Below, one piece after another: positions 25,301-36,563 of a DNA stretch of 64,000 bases (position 1 is its first letter; the number at the start of each line of letters is the position of its first letter). The translations under genes were made by a program, and so were the position numbers. Origin of the DNA: Sclerotinia nivalis (taxonomy: Eukaryota; Ascomycota; Leotiomycetes; Helotiales; Sclerotiniaceae); the NCBI GenBank assembly GCA_029531795.1, contig JAPEIS010000012.1, positions 1,984,001 to 2,048,000 of the forward strand. Direction: 5' to 3'. The notes beneath the pieces are model-generated. The model was not told the DNA's origin. It worked only from the letters and a program-made list of their open reading frames with translations, and made no database searches.

Positions 25301-26300
25301 GAATAAATCCTTTTGCTAGGTTTTCTCTTAATTATTCTTGCAAAACTTTCAATTCGTTCTAAGACATTGAATACAGAGCTCCAAACGGTAGCTTAGCTTT
25401 ATCTTGCAATCGGATATCATAATCGTATAGACAATGTAAAGGTAGTTTATCAGCGTTACGTAGAGAAAATACATCGATCTACGAACGGAATTCAACAGGC
25501 AGGTTTTCGAAAATAGGGTTTTCTTTTTCTTTTAGGATTTGGTCTATCAAATCGATACTAGCTTGAAATATCTTATAGTTTCGACAAATATATATTGAGC
25601 AAACTCGGATTGAAACGTTTGTTATATCTCTTTTCTTTAATACTTCAGAACAAAGTAATAGATAAACAGAACGGACTTTAATAGGGATATCGGATAAGGC
25701 TCGGATATTCGATAGTCGTACAGATATATTACAGAACTTCCGGCAGAATTTGCTATCGAAACGAAAGGTATTGGATGCGAATCCGATATAAAGATCGTAC
25801 TTCTTTAGCTAGACCAATTTCAGGATAATCGGATAATGAATTAGTTCAATAATATAGATTTTCGATTTTTTCTTATAATGATCATTGATTTGTAGATCAA
25901 TTAGAATGTAACGATTTATTCGGTTTTCAGATAATATTTTTTTGTCGAATCTAATGACTTCGAATGGAACAAGTAATTTGTATATTGGAAGTTTGATAAT
26001 TTCAATCCAATTTCGATTTACAAAAGTATATCTTTCGTATCTATTATCCATTATAATATAAATAGGATAGAATTGATCAGGTATTGGCAAGACAATAACA
26101 AATAATATTATTAGGTTTGTTCAATTATTTGTTTTTTTAGTAAAAGATAAACCTCGAATTGTAACGATGGATAAATGTAGTATATATAAGGTTTTTGTTT
26201 GATAACGATTTATACTAAACGGATTTCGTTTTCCGAATTCGAGGAGCTGGAAGGGGATAGATTGTATAATAATATAGTATATAGTTGAATTTGGGCGAAG
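22337..26300 (-). pseudogene. F pol: protease-RT-RNase H-integrase-chromodomain, RIP-degraded
   Basis: From high to low: protease-region stretch at 26090-25809; reverse transcriptase at 25184-24900 with [20 protein letters not shown] and catalytic box Y-L-D-N-I-L-I-Y-N, second Asp to Asn; RNase H at about 24644-24300, with FFDWQKDIILETNTLDYVFA, the metal-binding Asp after ET now Asn; a linker at 24146-23874 with Pro-rich repeats ([13 protein letters not shown]); integrase zinc-binding domain at 23855-23538 (HDSSIVGYLYCICIFELLSR, then NYYWFG); integrase core from about 23450 down; a chromodomain-like tail around 22560-22430 with LKYTIQWINYNTPTEKS. The pol stop is at 22337-22339, 12 bp from the LTR. 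Confidence 0.85.
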
Positions 26301-26329
26301 AATGGAATAAGGGATAGCAGGGCAAAACT

Positions 26330-27376
26330 GATAAGATTAGCTTTAGTTTGTATAGGACGATTATCTGGGAATTAGTAATCCTTCATATAGTAATCGATAG
26401 ATTTATAACGAAAGCATTCCTTTTGTTTGTATTTATTAGTATATCTTTGGGAATTAAGATCCATTGGATCTTCAGTAAATATAATTGTAACAGAAGTAGC
26501 AAATCGAACAATAGTATTCGGGAACGGAGTAGGGATACAATTAACAGAATTCAAGTTTTGAATCGTAGTACAGAGCAGTAGGACGATTGGGTTGCAACCG
26601 GAGTCGATTGGTCTTATCAAGTACAAACAGCGATTCTCCAATGTCTGTACAAAAGCAACAAATGTATCGATGCTATTTGTAAATAGCTCAATAATAACAA
26701 TCTGATTCTTCAGTTTACTCGACAAAGTTTGTTCTAATAGGATAACCAGAATACTATTATCGTCGATTATCCCGGTTTCTAATATTAGTCTTTAGAACTC
26801 AGTATAGAAGATATAGAACAATTGATTCCTTTATTTCAGATTGATCAAAAGTTTTCGGGTTTTGATCGGTTTGTTTTGATTTCTATAAGCTCTTTCCAAT
26901 ATTTACAATAAATCCTTATAATCGACAAGTTTAACAAATTGCCCTTTGATATTATATAATCGAATTTATACAATAATAGATCCAATTAATCTTCTAATTA
27001 TATAAATCAGATGGGAATATAAAGAAATAAAACAATCGGAATTGGTATACATTTTATTCTATATTTGATCGATAAATCGATTAAGATCGATTTTCGTTCT
27101 ATCAAACAATACAGGATCAGATACCTTCTTATTTAATTAAAGCTTCAACAGAACAAAAGCGGTAATCGGGGTTGTAATAGACGTTAGGGGCAAAGAATCG
27201 ATTAGATCGGTGGGGGTTGAAATAGGTAAAGCGATAGAAACAAAATGAAATTGAGTTAAACAAGCAATCAATTCATCGTTCTTCTCCTTTCATTATATGA
27301 ATATAGTTTTCTCGATTTGCAAATCGAAAGTAAGCTTTTGAATTATAGATTGTAAATCGATTACCTTTGTCTTCAT
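26330..27376 (-). pseudogene. F gag, RIP-degraded
   Basis: Starts at an intact ATG (27374-27376) followed by KTKVIDLQSIIQKLTFDLQ, a coiled-coil-like N-terminus. The middle contains KIDLNRFIDQIQNKMYTNSD and LVDYKDLLQILERAYRNQNK, typical of fungal Gypsy capsids. The open piece 26725-26372 runs to the zinc knuckle, KECFRYKSIDYYMKDY, where Cys and His positions have become Tyr (expected C-F-R-C ... H ... C). About 160 bp between 27376 and the 5' LTR are the leader. Confidence 0.82.
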
Positions 27377-27537
27377 TTTTATATTATAATCGTAAAAGAA
27401 GATGAGATAATAATATCAAATCGCAATATCGCTAACTACAGCAATAACGAATTCTTCGAGAGAGCTGGGTTGGCTAAACGAATACAGATGGGATAACATT
27501 GTAGAAGTATCGATACAAATAGATAAAAGCTATATAA

Positions 27538-27750
27538 TATCACAAAAGTAATAAATAGAATAATAGGAATCACTTTTATTAATAAAATATAGCTCGAAGA
27601 ACTATATTTCTACAAAAGGAATGATTCCTTAAATATATTTATATGTAGCATTAGCCCCGACCGGGGCTAGTCTACATTTATCCGAGGTCCGACTCCTATA
27701 GGTCGGAACCCGAGCGGTCTCCGTATACCATATACGGGGACCCCGTGACA
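27538..27750 (-). repeat. F 5' LTR
   Basis: 213 bp; ends (plus strand) GACCCCGTGACA-like, that is ACGGGGACCCCGTGACA. Keeps the hairpins CCGTATACCATATACGG and TAGCCCCGACCGGGGCTA on its outer side, while its inner third is RIP-mutated. Confidence 0.94.
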
Positions 27751-27755
27751 AGAAT

Positions 27756-28707
27756 TATCATTATCAATAACAAATATATTACCAGAATTTTTGTTATAAT
27801 ACTCGATATCACAAAGATTCTGATTTCAAATAAAGAATTTTTTTTGTTAACTATCAATATTATCGATAATATAGAGATTCGAATCATCAATAATCAAAGT
27901 TCGAAGAAGAACAATAACCTTTTATTTTATTGTATTAATAATCTCGCGATTAGATTTGTAACAAGAGTTAATTAAGTAAAACAATATAGAAAAGAAAACC
28001 GAAAAGGATTCCTTTGAATCTATAAAAAGCTTATTGAATTTAAACGAAACTTTCTTTTCAATATTTATAGAGATATATAATTTGTTCAATTTGGCCAAAA
28101 ATAAAACAACAGAGTTGAAACAAATAGAATCGTCAACAAATCTGATAATATCTATAATATACTTTTGTTATATTTGATTATCAAGAAGATTAATAATATA
28201 GCTAATCTTCTTTTGTTTAAAGGCAAAAAGTTATGAATTGATTATTTAATAGAATTACAAATCCAATTTTCAGGATTGATAATTCTCTTGGCGGACGAGA
28301 ATATTAGATCTTTCATTTTTAAAAACAAACGGGTTCTTTTGAGTTTGGCAAAGAATGATTGGTTTCTAGCTAGTAGCAGTACTACTAGTGTTCAGTTGAA
28401 TTTGTTTGCCGGTTAAGATATGAAGAAACCCGATGTTTTCTATTTTGAATTCCTCGATCTTATTTGTTTGAATAGCAATATAGGTAACTTAAATAATAAA
28501 GCGATTTTTGATAATAAAGAAAACATAATTCAGATAAACAGTTTATTCGTTAGGATTGACAACGAGGTTTGATATTACCGAAGTATTCAATTCTGTTAGG
28601 ATTTGTATAATAGTAGATTATTGATCAAAAACTCGTTGGATTCCAATACGAACTCCTTCGATAAAAATAGGAATCGTATTACCAATAGATATAGATCTAG
28701 AAACCAT
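27756..28707 (-). pseudogene. B3 gag, N-terminal part
   Basis: The first third of B3 gag. This copy keeps the ATG (28705-28707), followed by VSRSISIGNTIPIFIEGVRI and GIQRVFDQ. That start decided the gag start assigned to B1 and B4, where the codon is ATA. The frame continues, with stops, to the F insertion at 27751. The capsid-like segment lies around 28140-28020. Confidence 0.8.
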
Positions 28708-28998
28708 TATAAAAAGAATTACAATTGTATATACAAAATGCAATTGTACAAAAGCAATTAAAAACAGATACAAAAGTCTACAAATAAATATAATCGTATA
28801 AAAACAATCAAAGATCAAAAACTATACAAAAGCGAATAAAAAAGCTATACAAAAACAAATAAAAAATACGACTATACAAAAACAAACGAGTTACGACAAT
28901 ACAAAAGTAATCGAAAACAGATACAAAAGCCTGCAAATGATTTGGCAAGATCAAATCATTTCGTAAAATGACGAGGCCTTTGAAAGAGTAATACAAAT
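28708..28998 (-). repeat. B3 leader with tandem array
   Basis: Leader between 5' LTR and gag. Holds several units of the family-B array (TACAAAAGCAATCAAAAACAG-like on the plus strand, core ACAAAAGCAAT). Same position and unit as in B4 and B1. Confidence 0.75.
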
Positions 28999-29161
28999 TA
29001 TTACAGCAAAGGAAAAGGTATATATAGGGTTGATCTATAATTGTACTACGAGGAAAGGAAGAAGGTCAAGGAGGTAACCTAACTATATAGAAGTGAATGT
29101 ACGCATGTATGCCTAAGGCACGCATGATCACGTGCAGGTGAAGGGAGATGAACCCGTAACA
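28999..29161 (-). repeat. B3 5' LTR
   Basis: 163 bp, minus orientation, followed by TSD GAAAG and by the rest of the D 5' LTR. The inner palindrome (CATGTATGCCTAAGGCACGC) is nearly intact. Confidence 0.94.
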
Positions 29162-29166
29162 GAAAG

Positions 29167-29230
29167 AGTAATAAAAAGTTTTGGTTACAATTTTACAATT
29201 AATTGATTCTTTGTTTATATAATCTTAACA
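29167..29230 (+). repeat. D 5' LTR, second part
   Basis: 64 bp that complete the D 5' LTR after the B3 insertion, ending ATAATCTTAACA. Matches the last 64 bp of the 3' LTR (36786-36849) apart from RIP-type differences. I do not recognise a tRNA primer binding site right after it. Confidence 0.93.
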
Positions 29231-29299
29231 ATTCTTTTCATTCATCTAAAGAACAACTTGTTAATTAATTATCGATACCTTAACAGAATTTTATCGGAT

Positions 29300-30500
29300 A
29301 ACAATAGTTGGAATAAGAAATACTCTAGATCGTCCGATTAATTCAAATACTTCTCAAAATCGAAATAATACTTCCAGGACTTTTAGTAGGATCGAAAACG
29401 AAACACCTATATCTAATCGTCAATTTACTATACAATTGGAATTAGATCTAATACAAAGATTTGAAAATATACAAAAAGAATTCGATATTTTCAAGCAAAC
29501 AAATCAATAAGAAATTAAAGAGGCTTTTGCTTATCTTATACAGGAAAAAGCATCTAATTTATTATCAATGATCGTTAAAAAAACAAAGACGATATCTAAT
29601 TCCATTTATATTTCTCCAGGAAAACCTTTAAAACTTCAAAAGCTATTATTCTATAAAAGTTTTAATATTGAAGAAGTAAAGGATTTCTTTTTCCAAATTG
29701 AATTTATATTTCGAAATAATGATAAATATTATTTCCTAATTGATCAAAAGAAGATAGATTATATTATTCAATACTTTCAACAATAATTATTTACAATTTG
29801 GCATCGATACAAAGCTTCTATAACGAATTCTAATATATTTTAGAAAGAATTCAAAGAATATATATACAATACAATATTAAATAAAAGTAATCGATAGTGA
29901 TATACTATATAACAAATCATTAATATTAAACAACAATCTAATCAAAGTATAAATAGTTTTGTAATACACTTTGATAGTTTGAAGGAGGAAATCGAATTTG
30001 AAATAGATAATATCTATAAAGAACGATTTTAATTAAACTTATTTCTCTATATTACTAAACGAATTTCAAAATCCATTTAACAATCTGAAAGTCGAAACGA
30101 TTTAATCAAGTTAATATATCGTTTTGAGAATATAAATAAAATATATTACTTACAAAACGCAAACGATTCGTTTCATAATCGAAGATAAGACAATACAATT
30201 ATATTATCAAATTCATCTTTTAATCGTTTTCAAAATGAATTATCTAAATAGCAAAACAATATATTATCAACAACCGATATACAATCACAATAGCGTTCTA
30301 AATCTCCTTCAAAGAAAAAACCCAATAAAGAAAATCAGAAAAATAATTATAAATAAAGGGATCTGATTTGTTTCTATTGTCAACAAAAGGGTTATTATAT
30401 AAATGAATACACTAATCCATTTGTATATCGATAATATAAAGGAGATTATCAATTTTGTGTTTGTTCTATATATTTTCAAGAAGAAAAGAATCAAAGAAAC
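29300..30500 (+). pseudogene. D gag, RIP-degraded
   Basis: Structural protein. The open piece 29568-29786 reads [16 protein letters not shown] and [20 protein letters not shown], then [12 protein letters not shown], a capsid N-terminal pattern common in fungal Gypsy Gag. Downstream frames give [20 protein letters not shown]. The zinc knuckle at 30369-30410 reads C-F-Y-C-Q-Q-K-G-Y-Y-I-N-E-Y, so the His and last Cys are Tyr. The start codon is not clear. Confidence 0.78.
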
Positions 30501-30529
30501 GATCAGATTCAGTAATAATTTTAACCATT

Positions 30530-31517
30530 CCAATGATTCTAGATCTTCAACAAAAGGGATGTATTATCTTAGTTATTAAAGCAATTTTTCAAATTAATAA
30601 TATTCTGACAAAACTTTGTTGTTTTATCGATTTTGGTACGCAAACTAATATTATTCAACAAAACAAGTGTATTGAATAGGATTGGACTTCTAATTCTGGA
30701 AAAGGTATTCTATTAGTATTCGCTAATAGAATTAGTATACCTTTATATAATAATTATCAATTTACTATTGAAGTATTAAACGATTTCAAAGAAAAAAGAA
30801 CTCATATTTATTGATTTATTGTTGCTACTTTGGAGTTATCTCAAATCGATGCTATTTTAGAACTGTTATAACTTCAAACTATAAATCCAAATATTAATTG
30901 GAGATCAACTACTTTCTGCTTTCGTCCTGTATTATATGATATAGAAATGATAACAGCAAAAGAATTATATCAAGATATGAAAGCTGGAATTACAATTTGT
31001 ATACTTCTATTTGAAACCAATTCTACTATACGATTTTCATCTAAAAACCGAAATATCTTAACATTAGTATCTTTAAAAATACTTCCCGAATACAAAGAAT
31101 ATAAATAGGCTTTTTCTGAAGATAAAAGCAGTCTGCTTCCCGATCATTACTTAATAGAATATCGCATTGATCTCGAATCTAGAATTATTCTATTTTGGGG
31201 ATCAATATATACTTTATCAGAACAAAAACTAATTGTTCTATAATAATACCTTAACGAATATCAAAAGAAAGGTTGGATTCGCTGTTTGATTAGCTTTGCT
31301 AATACATCAATTATATTTGTATCAAAGAAAGATAATGGTTATCGATTATATATTGATTATTGTAGTTTTAATAAAATTACAAAAAAGGATTATACATTTT
31401 TACCTTTAATTAGCGAATCTTTAAATCGTTTAAAACAAAGAGTCTTTTTCACAAAACTCGATTTGAAAGATATTTACTATTGAATATATATATAGGAAGG
31501 CGATGAATGGAAAACGG
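30530..31517 (+). pseudogene. D pol, first part: protease and RT N-terminus
   Basis: Protease at about 30610-30680, with CCFIDFGTQTNIIQQNKC, where the DSG box reads D-F-G. A long linker follows, then the start of the reverse transcriptase (31286-31483) with FVSKKDNGYRLYIDYCSFNK and LPLISESLNRLKQRVFFTKL and DLKDIYY. The frame is cut after GDEWKT at 31512 by the solo F LTR and continues at 31736. Confidence 0.85.
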
Positions 31518-31730
31518 TGTCACGGGGTCCCCGTATATGGTATACGGAGACCGCTCGGGTTCCGACCCATAGGAGTCGGACCTCGGATAAGTGTAGGCTA
31601 GCCCCGGTCGGGGCTAGCGCTACACATAAATGTATTTAAGGAACCGTTCCTTCTATAGAAACGTAGCTCTTCGAGCTACGTCTTATCAATAAAAGTGATT
31701 TCTGTTATCCTGTCTGCTGCCTCCGTGATA
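31518..31730 (+). mobile_element. Solo LTR of family F inside D pol
   Basis: 213 bp, TGTCACGGGGTCCCCGTATA to CTGCCTCCGTGATA, with TSD AACGG at 31513-31517 and 31731-31735. Plus orientation. It is conspicuously GC-rich beside its surroundings and nearly free of RIP-type change, with four inverted repeats (see findings). Solo LTRs form by recombination between the two LTRs of a full element. Confidence 0.95.
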
Positions 31731-31735
31731 AACGG

Positions 31736-34450
31736 CTTTTTGTATTCCATATAGTCAATTTGAATATCTAATCATACCTTTTGGCTTAACAAATGTTCCT
31801 GCAACTTTTCAAACTTATATTAATCAAATACTCATTGATTTTACAAATAGTATTTGTATTATATATTTAGACGATATTCTTATTTATTCTAAAGACAAAG
31901 AAATATATATCGTTGATGTTTGCAAAATTCTTACTAAATTGATTGAATATAAATTTTATGCGAAATTAAAGAAATGTATATTTTATATATATGAAATCGA
32001 GTTTTTAGGTTTTATTGTATCAGGAAAAGGCGTCATTATAGAATCAAACCGAATTCAGACAATTATAGAATGATTTGAATCAAAATCATTCTATAATATC
32101 CAAGTCTTTCTAAGCTTTATAAACTTCTACTATCGATTTATCACCAGATATTCACGAGTAGTCTATGGTTTAATCGATTTATTAAAAGGCACCAAAAAAG
32201 GAAAAGCTATATTAGAATTTAAATGGATTAAAGAAATTCAAGAAGCTTTTGATAATCTAAAGAAAGTATTCATTATTGTATCAATACTTAGACATTTTGA
32301 ACCAATACTCCGAATCTTATTCGAAACAGATGCTTCTGGATTTGTTTTAGGATGTATACTTTCTCAATTGTTTTTCGAAGATCTAAATGATCCAATTGTT
32401 TCTTGATAGTATTCTATTGTTTTTTATTTAAAAAAATTCATTTTAGTTGAGCAAAGATATTTTATATATAATTAAGAACTTTTAGTTATTTATATAGCTT
32501 TCGTTTAATGGCGGTATTATATTATAAATAGTCAGTATATAATTGTAATCAAAATGGATTACAATAGTCTTCAATATTTTATGAAAACAAAGCAATTTAA
32601 TAGATGACAAATATGATAGATTGAAGTTTTAGTTATTTATGATTTCATAATCATATATAGATCCAGAAAATTGAATTCTATTGATAGTCTATCAAGAAGA
32701 CCCGATTATACCAAAGATATAAACGGAATCAATGAAATATTGTTTACATTATAAAACAAATTAAGGAATATCGTAATAATTGTTATATTTTTTTATTTAT
32801 CTATAATGAAGATAGAATCCTTAAGAAATATAATAGGCCTTTTTCAAAAAGATAGATATAGTTTGTTTTTTTGTAATTCAGAAAGGTTATTGATGAAGAT
32901 TGGTTATAAATAATCGTTATTATATTGATTAATTTGTGTATTGATAGTTGATGAAACAGTATTCGAATTAATATCTAAACCAATGAGAAATACTTTATTG
33001 TAATTTCAAGAGAATAACTATTTTATAAAGAATAAAGAGTATTTGAAATTTAGAAATGGTTCTATTAAAGATATTGTATTTTGATAAATCGATATTGATA
33101 GTTTGCTCAAGTATAATAGATATGCTTTCGTATTGTTAGATAATATTGTGAAAGTAGAAATCTTATAGATCTATTATAATGATCCTATAGAGGGTTATTG
33201 AAATATTAAAAAAATATAGGAAATCTTGAAAAGCAAATATTTTTAATATAGTATAATGAAAGATATAAAAAAGCATATATAAATATATATTATTTATCAA
33301 TGGATAATTGTGAAACAGTATCGGTCTTATAATGAATTACAAATTCTATTATTTCCTTCAAATTCTTGAAAAGAAATAATAATAGATTTTGTTATAGATT
33401 TATCTTTTTTTAAAATAGATAAATATATATACAATACTGTATTTATAATTATTAATAGATATACAAAACTTGCTCAATATATTCCAATTAATAAAACAAT
33501 AATTTCACCAAAACTAACAGAAATTCTATTTCGATATATTTTTAAAAATTTCGATACATCGGAAGAGATAATATCTAACAGAGAATCATAATTTACAAAT
33601 AAATTTTAAAATAGTTTAATATTTTATTTAAGAATTCGCTACAAATTATCCATCGCATTTCATCTACAAATTGATAATCAAATAGAATATCAAAATCAAA
33701 ATCTAATTTATTATATTACTTATTATACAAATTGAAGACAGAATAATTAAGCTACACTATTACCCCTAACAGAATTCATATATAATACAATATAACACAA
33801 TACAATTGAAAAAGCATTTTTTAAAGTAATATATAGATATCTATCTACTTTCAATTACATCGATAAAAATATCGATATCGAAGGGAAAATATCAATTACA
33901 AAAGAATATATTGAATCATTGAATCAAAAAAGAACAAAATTAACAGAGATTTGGGAAACATTTATGAAAAAAAGATTAGAAAATAATAAGAAAGATCTAT
34001 TTTAACGATTTCATATCAACAATAAAGTTATACTCAATACCAAAAACATTAAATAATTACAACTCAAAAAGAAATTTTTCGATCGCTTTATAAGCCCCTT
34101 TACTATTATTAATATTATAAACAATAAACAAATATATAAACTAATGCTTTTATTATTATACAAAATATATAATATCTTTTATATTTCTTTATTAGAATCG
34201 TAACATCAATATAATAGTATCGTTAATTCTTTATCTCCTAAAGAAATTGATGAATATATAGAATATAAAATTGAAAAGATATTAATATATATAAAAAAAG
34301 AACAAAAAATATAATATTTAATATAATAGAAAGACTATCAATTAACAAAAGATATTTAAAAAGTTTTACGAAATTTAATATATATCAAAAGATAATTAGA
34401 AAACTATAAAAAGGAAAATATATTATCGATATAACAAAAGCAAAGAATTA
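31736..34450 (+). pseudogene. D pol, second part: RT-RNase H-integrase-chromodomain
   Basis: Reverse transcriptase resumes with FEYLIIPFGLTNVPATFQTY; the catalytic box Y-L-D-D-I-L-I-Y-S at about 31862-31890 is intact. RNase H: LRILFETDASGFVLGCILSQ near 32330, Asp kept. Integrase: zinc-binding region about 33000-33250; DFVIDLSFFKIDKYI near 33390; IISNRESQFTNKF near 33570, second catalytic Asp changed to Asn; QIDNQIEYQNQNLIYYIT near 33670 with the Glu. The C-terminal part at 34240-34400 reads IDEYIEYKIEKILIYIKKEQ then KIQYLIQQKDYQLTKD, a chromodomain pattern. The frame is unusually well kept for this window, with most stops again at former Gln or Trp codons. Confidence 0.9.
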
Positions 34451-35007
34451 AGAAGTAATATAATTAAAGTATATCGCAAAGTCAAAAAAGATTAAAGAAA
34501 ATCATATTCGTTTTATTGAAATACCGATATTTAAAAACGCTCATTTACTTTATCTATTGTTTTGAAAACCTTTTTAATATATTAATTTTCCTTTACTATA
34601 TAATATTTATACATCCTTTACTCCTTCACCTCTATCTTTAATAAATCATCCTCCCCAATATTATCAGAATTTTCATCAATATCTAATTCAATCGATTAAT
34701 AAAATATATATCTGATACACTCCTCAACAATAGGATTACAATATATAATCTATGATATCTATATATCAGAAAAAAAACTGTTTACAATTCGAAATCTTGA
34801 TCCAACAAATTCGTTAACGATTAATTATCAATTAATAAAGATTTATTATATTTATTATTTGGAAACAAAAACCCTTTCATATAAATCGTACTCATCTAAA
34901 ATATTATTTACAATATCAAAACTGGAAAAATTTAACAAATCTTTATCTCTAATTACTTCCTTATTTATTATTAGTATATTTGATTTTATCAAAGAAACAG
35001 ATACTTC
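34451..35007 (+). other. D, region after pol; no gene recognised
   Basis: Very AT-rich sequence between the chromodomain segment and the antisense frame. On the plus strand it may hold the last residues of pol (LLKYRYLKTLIYFIYC near 34520). Nothing else can be supported. Confidence 0.4.
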
Positions 35008-35960
35008 TTAATGCTTTACTAATAGTACCACGCTTGATTCCGGAATAGTATTCAATATACCAAATCTTTTTAAAAGCAAAAAAGGTATATTAACCATAAT
35101 AAAAGTTTTAATCTTCTTTTTCCTAAACTTTTTAGAAGCTAAGGGTTTTCCACTGCCAATCGGTTCAATATCCTCATCATCATCGTCGAAAGGTTCAACA
35201 GATTCCAATATCTTTTTTTTTGCAAAAACCAATTTACAAACTTTTCCAATCTTCTTTGTTTTAAAAATAAAAAATAAAGTTATCTATTCTTTCTTTATTA
35301 TACGATCATTAATATTCTATATACCTTTTGTTTTGTTTTTAGTATTTTTACGGTTTGCTCGTTTTGCTAAAGTACAAAAGGATTTCAACGAATTGGATCG
35401 AACAAAAACAGTATCAAAATTATCCTCTTTATTAAAGGTATCTTTCAATTTAATCTTATTTATCAATTTATCTATAGAATTTTGCTTTAGCTAATAGAAA
35501 ATTAATCAAAAGCATTTATAAACATTATAAATATATCAATGAAATATCGAAACAAATCTACATCAATTTCGAGCAATTTCACCTCTTTCTTTATCTGTAT
35601 ATTCAATACTAATATAATCTCTTTTATATCCCGAGATTTACATTTTAAATCATATTTCTTTTGTTTACAAAGAAAAGCTTCCATTTTTCGAATAAAATTA
35701 AATTAATAATCATTTAAATTTCTTCAAATTGCTATTTCTTCTAAAAAAAACCTACTGAAACCACTTTCTATTCGTAATGTAACTACAATATTCGATTTAT
35801 AATAGAATGAAATACTTCTAATAGTATATCGCAAGTTTTCTTCTTTTGAGTGTATTCGGTATATAATAAATCGATTCCTTTAGGAAAGAAACATTCTTCA
35901 TTGATTATTTCCCTATCTGGTAGAATTTTTCTACTATTGTAATTAGCTATACGTTTAATA
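35008..35960 (-). pseudogene. Antisense reading frame in the 3' region of D, function unknown
   Basis: On the strand opposite to pol, three open blocks follow each other. Block 1 (about 35960-35770) reads CIKRIANYNSRKILPDREII and KGIDLLYTEYTQKKKTCDIL. Block 2 (35684-35502) starts MEAFLCKQKKYDLKCKSRDI. Block 3, in another frame (about 35510-35008), has only about three stops, at TAA/TAG codons that could be former Gln, and ends ESSVVLLVKH before a stop. Its middle is strongly charged: VEPFDDDDEDIEPIGSGKP followed by ASKKFRKKKIKTF, an acidic run next to a lysine-rich run that resembles a nuclear localisation signal. No family is recognised. The frame change between blocks 2 and 3 could be a frameshift or a lost intron. 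It could be an accessory gene of the element, a captured host gene, or chance. Confidence 0.45.
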
Positions 35961-35969
35961 CAGCGAAGG

Positions 35970-36206
35970 TATCACGGAGGCAGCAGATAGGATAACAGAA
36001 ATCACTTTTATTGATAAAACGTAGCTCGAAGAGCTATATTTCTACAGAAGGAATGTTTCCTTTAAATACATTTGTGTATGTTAGGGCTCCGAGCCCTAGC
36101 GCTTTTATAGGGTACGATCACCGAGTGTGTCCTGTTTGGTGTTGGATCGAATAGATGGAGTCTACTAAAGGGGCCGGTCCAGTGGCCCGGCCCTGACCCC
36201 GTAACA
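35970..36206 (-). mobile_element. Solo LTR F', mosaic relative of family F
   Basis: 237 bp in minus orientation with TSD GAAGG at 35965-35969 and 36207-36211. The first half on the plus strand (35970 to about 36078) matches the F LTR, including the TAGCTCGAAGAGCTA hairpin. The second half is unrelated to F but has its own hairpins (GGGCTCCGAGCCC and GGGCCGGTCCAGTGGCCCGG) and ends CCCCGTAACA. GC-rich and little mutated. Confidence 0.92.
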
Positions 36207-36211
36207 GAAGG

Positions 36212-36563
36212 CAAATTGATTATATAAGTTGTGGAGATAAATGAGTAGATCGCGTTGCTAATTCGGGGGCTTAATAAGATATATTGAAGATATTAAAGAA
36301 TTTGATAATATTATCGCAATATCAATAAAAGAATTGTAGGAAATTAAGATGAAGAATTGAAAAGTTTATAATACTTTAGTAAAGCAAATTATTGTTTATA
36401 TTATTGTTTATATTTTGTTTATATTTATTTATTATACAAAAGATCAAATATTATATTTAAATTATTATCCGATGGTATTTCGCATCTGATAAATGATTTA
36501 AAAACGACAAACAATTTCAAAATCAATAAACTTCTCAGGAGCGAAGCTTTGAAGGAAAGACTC
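36212..36563 (+). other. D 3' untranslated region
   Basis: About 350 bp between the F' solo LTR and the D 3' LTR without a recognisable gene. It contains short direct repeats (TATTGTTTATATTTTG-like, around 36395-36430) and ends with a purine-rich tract (GGAGCGAAGCTTTGAAGGAA) next to the LTR, the likely polypurine tract. Confidence 0.6.

Larger units (their letters stand above)
22112..27750 (-). mobile_element. Gypsy chromovirus F, complete
   Basis: Complete minus-strand element of 5639 bp inserted in B3 gag, with TSD AGAAT at 22107-22111 and 27751-27755. LTRs are 213 bp. Gag with a zinc knuckle and a separate pol with protease, reverse transcriptase, RNase H, integrase zinc-binding domain and chromodomain-like tail are recognisable. 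A purine-rich tract (AAAAAGAAAAGTAC) abuts the 3' LTR. It is shorter than A, B and D, and its pol is not close to A/B. Confidence 0.94.
2987..29161 (-). mobile_element. Gypsy chromovirus B3, carrying three further insertions
   Basis: Minus-strand B-family element inserted in the 5' LTR of D, with TSD GAAAG at 2982-2986 and 29162-29166. Both 163-bp LTRs are present. Its own sequence, once B4, A and F and their TSDs are taken out, is about 6.8 kb, close to the 6856 bp of complete B1 and B4. Pieces in sense order: 5' LTR, leader, gag (28707 down to 27756; 22111 to 21818; 14941 to about 14817), pol (about 14716 to 10935; 4073 to 3346), 3' LTR. Confidence 0.93.

Noticed and set aside
28700..28960. 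Regularly spaced repeats in the B leaders as a possible CRISPR array
   Set aside because: Units are imperfect, spacers are not unique sequences, there are no cas genes, and the context is a eukaryotic retrotransposon.
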